Below are positions 6,356 through 13,938 of a stretch of 16,135 bases of DNA, one piece after another; the first letter of the stretch is position 1; each line of letters starts with the position of its first letter. The notes under the pieces were generated by a model. It was not told the DNA's origin. It did no database searches and saw only the letters and a list, made by a program, of their open reading frames with translations. The stretch is from Verrucomicrobiales bacterium (lineage in GTDB: Bacteria; Verrucomicrobiota; Verrucomicrobiia; Verrucomicrobiales; Akkermansiaceae), in the NCBI GenBank assembly GCA_003527555.1, contig DPWT01000048.1:1-16135 (forward strand), read 5' to 3'. The translations under genes were made by a program, and so were the position numbers.

Positions 6356-7969
6356 CTACATGAGGTAGAGAATCGGAAAGAGGAAGATCCAAACGAGGTC
6401 AACAAAGTGCCAAAACAAGCCACCTACTTCCACTCGGTTGGCTAGCCATTCGGGCTTTTCTTCATACATTTTGCGACCAAAGAATAAATAATATGCAAGG
6501 ACGAGAGCTCCAGCAATGACGTGCAGGCCGTGCAGACCAGTAATAGTAAAATAAGTAGCATAGTATGTATTCCAGCGAGGGCTAAATACAGACTCAAAAC
6601 GTACCTGCGCACGCGGAACAACCACTTCTGGATAAGCCACCCCTTTTGAATCAGGATCACCATGTTTCTTATGAACTGGACCAGCAAAGCCCTCTATGTC
6701 TCCGGGGAAAAGCGCCTCAATCTCTTTATGATCTAGTTTTTCTATGTCTTCAATAGATTTGTCAGCTAGACCTGCTATCTCCTGCCAGTTGATGCGATAG
6801 ATATCATTCTCTGTTGGCTTCTTACCCTTTGGCTCAAGGTATTCTACGAGCTTCTTGGTTACCACTTTATGTTTGGCCCAGACTTCACGCATGTTCTCGT
6901 TGCTCTTGAGAAGCCACGAATTTTTGATAGCCGTATCTTTGGGAATTCCTTTTTCCTCAGCTTTAGTTATGGTGTGACGAAAATCAATACCATCGACATT
7001 GATTGTTATTGAGCTGTCAGCAATAGTTCCAATAATCGATGTGTCATCTTTAAGCGTTAGTCTCCCAGCTTTACCCCGATTTTTGTTACTCAACCTACCC
7101 CAATAGGGATTAACAGATATGAGAGCTTCCTCATTGGAGACAAAATTCAATGCCGGCGTTTCGGCTTTAAAATCAGCATCTTTCTTCAGCTTTTTTAGCT
7201 CCTCGTCAACTAGACCCTTAAGCGTCTGGTCACCCACCAATTCATAGTATTTGACCCCTGGGTGCTTGGATTTGACGGTCTTCCACGCCTGACGGCCAAG
7301 TTCGATATTGATGTTGCTGTTGTGCGCAAGGGCAGCAAGAAAATCTTTTTTGGCCTGATCAATCAGTTCTTTAGTGATGGCAGTGCCTTGCTCGAGGACT
7401 GTCCCATCAGTAAGTTTCACATCATTTGCGAGACCAAAACCAGCCTTACTGTACTGTTCATCAAGAACATCAAAATAGATATCATCGACACGACTTAAAC
7501 TCACGGTGAGCGATTTTGCCTTAATGTTGAGATTTTTATGTGCGCCGCCTACAGCATTTTTCTGCTTATGGGAATGGCCTTCAATCACCGTGTAATCATC
7601 CATGCGGATGGCTTGGTGATGAAACTTAGCATTGTATTCAACTCCTTTGAGCACCATGAACAGAGCCGCACAAACAATCGTGATTCCCATGTAAATTTGG
7701 AATTTTCTCCACTGTCTAAGTTTGAGTGACACCCAAGCAAAAACTACTGTAATGGAGGATCCAATGAGCACAAAGGTATTGATTAGGCCGGGGAGAACAG
7801 GAAGCGTCCGTTCAGGCCATGGATAATCGGCATAGATACGCAGGAATACGTATCCGGAAAAGAGGCCACCAAAGAGCATCACCTCGGATGCGAGGAATAG
7901 CCAGATACCAATCTTTGAGTTATTCAGCCCGGTGTCTTTCCGGGGTTCTACGATATAGGGAATTTCCAT
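6356..7969 (-). CDS. coxC: Cytochrome c oxidase subunit III with a very large periplasmic insertion
   Basis: The protein has 537 residues, against about 200 for the five-helix subunit III of bacterial aa3/caa3 oxidases. The family core is intact but split. Helices 1-3 (about 20-44, 61-82, 88-110) include the conserved A-S-E-V-M-L-F with Glu29 and the K-G-V-E-Y end of helix 3. Helices 4-5 (about 470-497, 513-536) include T-G-L-H-G-L-H-V and G-G-L-F-W-H-F-V-D-L-V-W. Between them, residues about 113-465 are hydrophilic, Lys-rich, without membrane helices, in a position normally occupied by a short loop. Positive charges in the helix 2-3 and 4-5 loops place this insertion in the periplasm. The frame is continuous, with no internal stop and in-frame core on both sides, so this is a real fusion or insertion. 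It follows coxA by 42 bases. Confidence 0.92.
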   Translation of the reverse strand: MEIPYIVEPRKDTGLNNSKIGIWLFLASEVMLFGGLFSGYVFLRIYADYPWPERTLPVLPGLINTFVLIGSSITVVFAWVSLKLRQWRKFQIYMGITIVCAALFMVLKGVEYNAKFHHQAIRMDDYTVIEGHSHKQKNAVGGAHKNLNIKAKSLTVSLSRVDDIYFDVLDEQYSKAGFGLANDVKLTDGTVLEQGTAITKELIDQAKKDFLAALAHNSNINIELGRQAWKTVKSKHPGVKYYELVGDQTLKGLVDEELKKLKKDADFKAETPALNFVSNEEALISVNPYWGRLSNKNRGKAGRLTLKDDTSIIGTIADSSITINVDGIDFRHTITKAEEKGIPKDTAIKNSWLLKSNENMREVWAKHKVVTKKLVEYLEPKGKKPTENDIYRINWQEIAGLADKSIEDIEKLDHKEIEALFPGDIEGFAGPVHKKHGDPDSKGVAYPEVVVPRAQVRFESVFSPRWNTYYATYFTITGLHGLHVIAGALVLAYYLFFGRKMYEEKPEWLANRVEVGGLFWHFVDLVWIFLFPILYLM

Positions 7970-8011
7970 ATGAAATTATGCTAATATGTTAGGGTCAAAT
8001 TTGTGTTATTA

Positions 8012-9853
8012 TTAATCTTCGTCTACTTTCTCAACTGGTTTGCGCCACTGGGCATAGAAATCATCTTCTACTTCAGGACGTGCATACTCATATGAGCCAC
8101 GATAAACGATAGGTTCCTCAATAAAATTACCATGCCCGGGAGGGGTTGGAGTTGCCCACTCAAGCGAGCATGCGTTCCATGGATTATCGCTATTTGCCTT
8201 CCGGCCAGCTTTCCAAGAAACAAAAAGGTTAATGATAAACGGTATTTGTGCGACGCAGAGGAGCCAAGCGGACCATGACATCATAATGTTTAGATCAATA
8301 TGCTCTAATACCGTTCTGCCAAATACGTTAGTGCTCTCAGGGTCTGCACTGAGATATGCATCACCACCATTGTACCAACGGCGGTGGAATCCTGCCATCC
8401 CCTGAATCAACATTGGGAAGAACAGCGTGTTCATGAGGATGAGTGATGGCCAGAAGTGCAAATGATGGAGCTTCCGGCTCATAAACCTGCCAGTTATTTT
8501 CGGATACCAATGATGGATACCTCCAAAAAAACCAAACAAAATACCCGGAGCCACTATGTAGTGGAAATGCCCAATCACATAATAGGTGTCATGTAGATGG
8601 AGATCCACAAGGTTGAAGGCAAGCGGGAGGCCTGTTAACCCGCCAATACCGAACATCGGCAAAAACGCGCATGCCCACATCATCGCAGGAGTAAACCGGA
8701 TTGAGCCGCCCCACAGTGAGATTAGTAGGCAGGTCAACAGAATTACGGAAGGTATCGAAATCAGCGTAGTAGTAGTTTGGAAAAACGCCGAAACAGCTGG
8801 TCCCATACCCGTCATATACATGTGATGTGCCCAAACGATGAATGAGAGGAAACCTAGAACAAGCACACCATAAACCATGGATTTGTATCCCCAAATCGGG
8901 CGCCGTGTGTTAGCGGGAATAATCTCCGCTACGCAGGCAAATGCTGGGAGCAGAAGAACGTAAACTTCCGGATGTCCCAGGAACCAGAATAAGTGCTGGA
9001 ATAGTAGCGGGCTACCACCTCCAGAGGCATCTGACAGGCCAAGCTGCTGATGATACAGCCCGCTTGGCTGGAAGAAACTAGAACCAAACATTCGATCGAC
9101 AACTTGCATGATGCCAGCCACTTCAAGTGGCGGAAATGCAAGTAAAAGCAAAAATCCGGTAACCAACATTGCCCATACAAAGAATGGCAACCTCATCCAA
9201 GTCATCCCTTTAGCTCTCAGGTTTATAATCGTCGTGATAAAATTAACCGATCCCAACAAGGATGAAGATATGAGCATCACGAGCCCAAGTAACCATTGTG
9301 TCTGACCCGTCCAGAATTGGTGTGGGTATTGTGCATCTGCAAAAAACGAAAGTGGCGGGTAGTTAGTCCAGCCAGACTTGGCGGCACCGGACTCGAGGAA
9401 AAAACTGGCGCACATCATGATGCCACCGGTAAGATACAACCAGTAACTCCACATATTTAGTTTTGGAAATGCCATATCTGGGGCACCAATCTGCAGTGGG
9501 GTTACGTAGTTTCCAAAAGCACCGAATCCTAATGGAACGATACCAAGGAAAACCATAATAGTGCCATGCATAGCACCAAACATATTGTAGGTTTCACCGG
9601 GCAATTTACCCTCTGTTAGCCACTGTGCTTTCCAATCTTCAGAAAACAACCACCCCATCCACGCCGGCAGAGGTTCGTGTGGGTAGGCAATACTCCAGCG
9701 CATAACCATCATTAAATAAAATCCAAACAATAAGAATAACATCGCTGTTAATCCATATTGCAGGCCGATCGTCTTATGATCGGTAGAAAAAACGTATTTC
9801 TGGAGGAATCCAGGGTTGTGGTGATCGTGATGATCGTCGTGTGAATCACTCAT
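8012..9853 (-). CDS. coxA: Cytochrome c oxidase subunit I (haem-copper oxygen reductase, A family), K-channel Lys replaced
   Basis: The 613-residue catalytic subunit has about 12 membrane helices. Haem a ligands are His96 (M-F-G-A-M-H-G-T) and His431; the haem a3 ligand is His429 (H-D-T-Y-Y-V-I-G-H-F-H-Y). Cu-B ligands are His294 in G-H-P-E-V-Y and His343/His344 in W-A-H-H-M-Y; Tyr298 is the cross-linking tyrosine. D-channel residues Asp126 (G-A-P-D-M-A-F) and Asn133 and the gating Glu296 are present, so this is an active A-family enzyme. The helix VIII lysine that defines the K channel (Lys354 in Paracoccus) aligns without gaps to Leu372, codon CTG at 8740-8738. The N-terminus is His/Asp-rich (five His in residues 1-12). 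It reduces O2 to water with proton pumping, fed by CoxB. Confidence 0.96.
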   Translation of the reverse strand: MSDSHDDHHDHHNPGFLQKYVFSTDHKTIGLQYGLTAMLFLLFGFYLMMVMRWSIAYPHEPLPAWMGWLFSEDWKAQWLTEGKLPGETYNMFGAMHGTIMVFLGIVPLGFGAFGNYVTPLQIGAPDMAFPKLNMWSYWLYLTGGIMMCASFFLESGAAKSGWTNYPPLSFFADAQYPHQFWTGQTQWLLGLVMLISSSLLGSVNFITTIINLRAKGMTWMRLPFFVWAMLVTGFLLLLAFPPLEVAGIMQVVDRMFGSSFFQPSGLYHQQLGLSDASGGGSPLLFQHLFWFLGHPEVYVLLLPAFACVAEIIPANTRRPIWGYKSMVYGVLVLGFLSFIVWAHHMYMTGMGPAVSAFFQTTTTLISIPSVILLTCLLISLWGGSIRFTPAMMWACAFLPMFGIGGLTGLPLAFNLVDLHLHDTYYVIGHFHYIVAPGILFGFFGGIHHWYPKITGRFMSRKLHHLHFWPSLILMNTLFFPMLIQGMAGFHRRWYNGGDAYLSADPESTNVFGRTVLEHIDLNIMMSWSAWLLCVAQIPFIINLFVSWKAGRKANSDNPWNACSLEWATPTPPGHGNFIEEPIVYRGSYEYARPEVEDDFYAQWRKPVEKVDED

Positions 9854-9900
9854 GACAATTGGTATGGGAAATTAGTTGTAGATATATTTAAGGAGAAGGT

Positions 9901-10638
9901 TTACTCCGCAGCGGCAGGCTCTAGGGTTTTGGGATCAACAGGTGTATCCATTGCGAGTTCAGCACCTTTGAGTTCACGATTATATTTCTCATTAAGCTCT
10001 TCCGCTGTAACAGGGCCCGAGCCTCGTTCCTTAGACACAAGGAGAGCGTCTTCGGCCATTTCAACGGTAATGAGTTTGTCGGCTTTATTACCAAAACTGT
10101 TTCGGATGTAGTTGAGAACGCCCGCCAGTTTTTTGGCATCCATGCCGTCACCCATGGTAGGCATTACACCCTCATATCTTTTACCATTGACCATGATTGG
10201 CTTATGAAGACCTTGGAGAATAATCATGGCGGGGCGCAGGCTTGGGCCAGTCACCCACTCGGAGTCGGCAAGTGGCGGAAATGCTGTGTTCCCCTCGCCG
10301 CCCGGTTGGTGGCAAGTTGAGCATGAATCGTAGACTTTTTTGCCAATCGCCTTGTAAGCTACGATGGCTAATTTTGGCTTTGCACCACCACCACTAGCAT
10401 TTGGTGCTGCCTTACGGATGTATCCTTTTTTGACAAAGTTTTTGTAATCAAATACGTTTCCACCAAAAAGTACACCGCCAGCAATAAGCACCACTAGAGC
10501 ACTACCAAGAATCACCCACAATGAGAGAGGCTCAGCACCCTCTGTGAACATGTGATTCTCGCGTTTGGCTGCAGCAGCATCCATGTTGACGTTCGTTGAA
10601 TCGTCAAGATCAGGTTTGTTTGAAACAGAGTTGGACAT
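9901..10638 (-). CDS. Membrane-anchored monohaem cytochrome c
   Basis: The protein has 245 residues. An N-terminal cytoplasmic tail (1-38) is followed by a single membrane helix at about 39-60 and a periplasmic cytochrome c domain. The haem attachment site is C-S-T-C-H at 106-110 and the likely axial Met is in G-V-M-P-T-M-G at 158-163. The wording around N-G-K-R-Y-E-G-V-M-P resembles the cytochrome c domain fused to subunit II in caa3 oxidases and CcoP-like domains. The C-terminal 60 residues are acidic and not conserved. It follows the CcoO-like gene and precedes coxA, and CoxB here lacks its own cytochrome domain, so this protein is a good candidate for the direct electron donor to Cu-A. 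That role is inferred from context. Unlike true CcoP it has only one haem. Confidence 0.9.
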   Translation of the reverse strand: MSNSVSNKPDLDDSTNVNMDAAAAKRENHMFTEGAEPLSLWVILGSALVVLIAGGVLFGGNVFDYKNFVKKGYIRKAAPNASGGGAKPKLAIVAYKAIGKKVYDSCSTCHQPGGEGNTAFPPLADSEWVTGPSLRPAMIILQGLHKPIMVNGKRYEGVMPTMGDGMDAKKLAGVLNYIRNSFGNKADKLITVEMAEDALLVSKERGSGPVTAEELNEKYNRELKGAELAMDTPVDPKTLEPAAAE

Positions 10639-10676
10639 GTTAATGTTTGTTAAAATATATCAGATGATGAATAGAA

Positions 10677-11420
10677 TTAATTTTCTTCTTTAACGTCAAC
10701 ATCCTTGGGTTTGTTGGCGAGCATATCGGGCAAGATGTCGTCACGCTTAAGTGTGAGAAGATAGCTGGTGAGTATCAAGGCCTGCTCGTTGGGGATAACC
10801 TCGGTGCTTTCTGTCGTTTGTCCAGAAATAGCGAGACTATCGCCTTGGCCGTTTAGATTATTCTCATCAAACATTTGTTTCTGAGACGGGCAGTTCGACC
10901 AGCTCATGTCTGTCTTTTGCCCTTCATTGCCTACAAATAGCTCGCTGTTACGTGGATTGTATAGATGCTCCATCACCCATTGCGCTGGGCTCATGCCGGC
11001 AGTCGCGGCATACATTTCCGCACGATGGCCAAAGTTACTGAGGTCAGGGCCTACTCTCATCCTCCCAACACGGGCAAAATCTTCATCTTTATAATCATAG
11101 TGGCTAGTTTCACGGCGAGTATCTATACCTTCATCTTTATCATAGATACCTGCAGCATCTTTACGCCAAATCTGACGGCCTAAATAAGTTGGGCGAATCA
11201 GTTGAGTGTGGCAGTAATAACAACCGTTCGCGCCGTAAATGGCTGCACCACTCATAACACGCCCCGCAACTTTCCGTTGATAATATGGAGCATCCTCATC
11301 CTCAACATTCATTTTCACTGGAGAGAGAGCTGACATCTTGGCGGCTGGGATTGCAATAATGCACATCCATGCCACGCCAAAACTGGCGAGCATTCCTATA
11401 AGAAAGGTTTTGATGGTCAT
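10677..11420 (-). CDS. CcoO-like monohaem cytochrome c (cbb3 oxidase subunit II homologue)
   Basis: The protein has 247 residues. An N-terminal membrane anchor lies at about 5-25. The CcoO signature follows: G-C-Y-Y-C-H-T-Q-L-I-R-P at 66-77, where the haem site runs straight into the T-Q-x-I-R-P that is specific to CcoO. R-V-G-P-D-L-S-N at 122-129 and H-L-Y-N-P-R at 152-157 are also CcoO blocks. The usual axial-Met motif (M-P-x-Y-x-W) is altered to D-M-S-W-S-N-C around Met172. In cbb3 oxidases CcoO binds CcoN and passes electrons to its low-spin haem. Here the neighbouring CcoN homologue lacks the catalytic site, so this cytochrome must hand its electrons elsewhere, probably towards the aa3 oxidase encoded just downstream. 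Its stop is 38 bases before the next cytochrome gene. Confidence 0.9.
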   Translation of the reverse strand: MTIKTFLIGMLASFGVAWMCIIAIPAAKMSALSPVKMNVEDEDAPYYQRKVAGRVMSGAAIYGANGCYYCHTQLIRPTYLGRQIWRKDAAGIYDKDEGIDTRRETSHYDYKDEDFARVGRMRVGPDLSNFGHRAEMYAATAGMSPAQWVMEHLYNPRNSELFVGNEGQKTDMSWSNCPSQKQMFDENNLNGQGDSLAISGQTTESTEVIPNEQALILTSYLLTLKRDDILPDMLANKPKDVDVKEEN

Positions 11421-11460
11421 GGACTAAGTATAGAGTAATTAGTTTGAAATTGTGAGTCGT

Positions 11461-12954
11461 CTAAGCTTTGGCATTTTCAAGTTCCTCAATGTCTCCCTCG
11501 GGACCATGCGGACTGACCGTCGTGTGATCATGGCGTAACAAGGTGGGATGCGAGCTTCGGCGGCCGAGGCGAATCCACATCAGAGTTAGGTGGATAAAGA
11601 AGAAAATATTTGCGTAAAGAATGGCACACCATGCCAAAGTAGTTGCAACCACGTAGGGGAACATACTTAGAACCGCCGAACTCCATGATTCATCATAAGC
11701 TCGCTGGGCCGCCCCTTGTTGGAAACCTCCAAGGATGGAACAAAATAGCACAATAAGCAGAACTCCATAAATCGAGAACCAAAAATGAGTGCGTATTAAA
11801 CGGCGGGAAAGCCATTCACGGCGAGTCACGCGTGGAACGATAAAATAAATAGCCCCGAACATGCACATGCTGAAAAATCCATATAGCGCGAGCACTTCAT
11901 ATCCATAGACTGCTGTGCTGAATTGAGTGTAAGCAATCGCATCAGGATGTGCTAGTATCAGACCAAGTACGGCGAGTAATAACATCCCAAAAATACCAGC
12001 AACGGTAAAACGTAGCGATGGGCTGTGAGCGGTTGCCTCCCCTGATTGTGATGCTGTTTTAAGAATATTCACGCCCGCCGCGATCAATGGCACCGCTACG
12101 AGCATGGCTGCTGCTGCTCCAACGTACTGAAGGAATACTGGTATGGGTGATCCCATCACAGCGTGCATTCCTGCCCATGGAGCAATGATAGCAAGTGCCC
12201 AAAAACCACCCACAGCGTAAGTGTAGTTGTAAATAGCACGTGCGGTAACCTTCGCCGTTATATAATAAGCGCTAGCAATCGCAATCGGTGCAAAAAACAA
12301 CAAGATCATAGCCTGACGAAACCAACGGTTGATTGCAGTCGCCATCAACGGATGCACATCAAAAACATTCACGTAAAGATTTGCAGTGAGGTAGATCCAT
12401 GGAAACCATAGTAAGGCACCAAGCACATACCACTGAGAGATATAAACGTGTTCGCCGCGACGGATGCGGAAAGCGACAAGAGACCAAATCGCGATCACGG
12501 CATAGGCTGCAAGAAGTAAGGGCCATACAAAGGTAGGAAACTCCATCCATTGTTTACCAGTACCAAAACCAAATAGAATACCTATGATTCCAATGGAAAC
12601 CCCTAAGTTCCAAATGTGTCCCGCGACCAAGATAGTCCCAGCATTCCTGCTGGGCTGCCGGCTCAACCTAGCCATCAGCCAGATTAATACACCAAATCCT
12701 GCTTGCACTCCCCATCCGTAGACGAGGGCATTCAGATGTGCGGGGAATACCCTACCATACTGTAACTGTGCACATTCTCCAAGGAATTCCGGATTATGGC
12801 TTTTGATAGAGGCCAAAACACCCAAGATCAAGGATACCGCAAGCCAAGCTGCACCACTGGTGAAAAAGAACATCACAGGATGGCGCAGCGAGCGGTCAAT
12901 CTCCGCGCGCAATTGCGTGTCTTCTGTTGAGGAATCGTGACTTAATTCTGACAT
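11461..12954 (-). CDS. CcoN-like membrane subunit lacking oxidase metal ligands
   Basis: The 497-residue protein has about 12 membrane helices and aligns with cbb3 oxidase subunit I. Preserved family text includes Y-G-R-V-F-P-A-H-L-N-A with His73 (helix II), L-R-F-T-V-A-G-I-F-G-M, G-A-I-Y-F-I-V-P-R and T-H-F-W. The active site is gone. The Cu-B ligand in the canonical Y-G-H-N is Gln214. The two Cu-B histidines in G-P-H-H are Met263 and His264. The active-site Tyr aligns with Ile257. The canonical G-H-V-H (haem b3 and second low-spin haem b ligand) is V-Y-G-Y-E with Tyr350 and Tyr352. Only one low-spin haem ligand (His73) remains, so O2 or NO reduction is not expected. The reading frame is intact and the gene sits in an operon, so it is not decayed. 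A scaffold role for the CcoO-like cytochrome is inferred. Confidence 0.88.
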   Translation of the reverse strand: MSELSHDSSTEDTQLRAEIDRSLRHPVMFFFTSGAAWLAVSLILGVLASIKSHNPEFLGECAQLQYGRVFPAHLNALVYGWGVQAGFGVLIWLMARLSRQPSRNAGTILVAGHIWNLGVSIGIIGILFGFGTGKQWMEFPTFVWPLLLAAYAVIAIWSLVAFRIRRGEHVYISQWYVLGALLWFPWIYLTANLYVNVFDVHPLMATAINRWFRQAMILLFFAPIAIASAYYITAKVTARAIYNYTYAVGGFWALAIIAPWAGMHAVMGSPIPVFLQYVGAAAAMLVAVPLIAAGVNILKTASQSGEATAHSPSLRFTVAGIFGMLLLAVLGLILAHPDAIAYTQFSTAVYGYEVLALYGFFSMCMFGAIYFIVPRVTRREWLSRRLIRTHFWFSIYGVLLIVLFCSILGGFQQGAAQRAYDESWSSAVLSMFPYVVATTLAWCAILYANIFFFIHLTLMWIRLGRRSSHPTLLRHDHTTVSPHGPEGDIEELENAKA

Positions 12955-13064
12955 GGGTTTGGTCTTATTTAGATAGGAAAATAAAGATACTGAGGATTAA
13001 TTCATCCTTATCATCTATGATGTCCGTGGTTAGAAATTAGGTATTTAGAAATTGAAGTTTGGTT

Positions 13065-13922
13065 TTATTTTCCCCCAGATAGCCACTCCGCGAGAGTTTT
13101 TATTTCGTCTTCACTGACATTCGCCATGATGCCCATCATGGCAGCACTTTGGCCATTGTTCCGTGTGCCATTCTTGATAGCTTTCATTTGCTCGATGAGG
13201 TATTGCGCATTTTGACCAGCAATTTTCGGATAAAGCGGCATAATTGGCGTGTTGCCATCGGCACCGTGACATGTAGCACACAGCTTGGCTGTGTAGAGGT
13301 TCTTACCCGGACCATCTGCTAGCGCGACTTTGGGTGCATCCAGTTTTGAAAGCCAATCAGAAATTTTCTTGGTGTCTTCATCAGTAACTTGCTGTGCCAT
13401 AATCGTAGCAGTCATGATCGCACTCTGTCCATTCGTGCGCTTACTTGTAGCAAAGTCCTTCATCTGAGCGATTAGGTAATCAGCATTCTGGCCAGCGAGT
13501 TTTGGATAATTTGGTGCAAGAGGAGTTTTTGCATCCGCCCCATGGCAGGTGTTGCAGGTTTTCTTTGTGTAAAGATCGAACCCAGGACCACCACCAGTTT
13601 TGGCGCTGAGTGCTGCCATCGCATTTTTGTGTGCCTCGCTGCCTGGAACAAATGTCTCTGTTGCGGCTGGTGAAGTGACTACCTTCGTGGCCACTGCAGA
13701 CACATTTTTACTCGCTAAAATCTTGCTCTGATCATTGTCCACTTTGTTGCGGATTACTAGGCGGTCGGCCTTACGTAAATCCTCTGCATCTGCCGACTTA
13801 TCAGTAGCGCAATACACAATAACTGACATTAGTCCAAAAATACCAAAGCACCCAAGGCCCCACCAAAAAGCATTGAAGCGGCGCAATGGAGTATCGCGAT
13901 AGTTAGAATATTGTTCTGACAT
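13065..13922 (-). CDS. Membrane-anchored dihaem cytochrome c (c4-like tandem repeat)
   Basis: Starting at the ATG at 13922 the protein has 285 residues. One N-terminal membrane helix lies at about 18-38, followed by a linker of about 75 residues and two homologous cytochrome c domains. Haem sites are C-N-T-C-H at 123-127 and C-A-T-C-H at 215-219. Each is followed by the same block order (H-G-A-D, Y-P-K-x-A-G-Q-N-A-x-Y-L, N-G-Q-S-A, then a Met-rich ligand segment), showing an internal duplication like cytochrome c4. It sits between actF and the CcoN-like gene, so it probably takes electrons from ACIII (ActE/ActA haems) and passes them on. A longer frame to a TTG at 13964 would overlap actF by 26 bases and has no support, so the ATG 16 bases after the actF stop was chosen. 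Confidence 0.92.
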   Translation of the reverse strand: MSEQYSNYRDTPLRRFNAFWWGLGCFGIFGLMSVIVYCATDKSADAEDLRKADRLVIRNKVDNDQSKILASKNVSAVATKVVTSPAATETFVPGSEAHKNAMAALSAKTGGGPGFDLYTKKTCNTCHGADAKTPLAPNYPKLAGQNADYLIAQMKDFATSKRTNGQSAIMTATIMAQQVTDEDTKKISDWLSKLDAPKVALADGPGKNLYTAKLCATCHGADGNTPIMPLYPKIAGQNAQYLIEQMKAIKNGTRNNGQSAAMMGIMANVSEDEIKTLAEWLSGGK

Positions 13923-13938
13923 TTTTCTGAATGACTGA

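Noticed and set aside
6356..7969. CoxC as two genes, or a sequencing error joining unrelated frames
   Set aside because: The frame is continuous, both core halves are in the same frame and complete, and the middle has normal protein-like composition.
11461..12954. Working cbb3 oxidase or nitric oxide reductase
   Set aside because: Haem b3 and Cu-B ligands are missing, so catalysis by this subunit is not credible despite the adjacent CcoO homologue.
12993..13008. Small hairpin (AGGAT/ATCCT) in the 110-nt gap before the CcoN-like gene
   Set aside because: Five base pairs with a mismatch above and no T-run; too weak to call a terminator or processing site, and no promoter is convincing in the gap.
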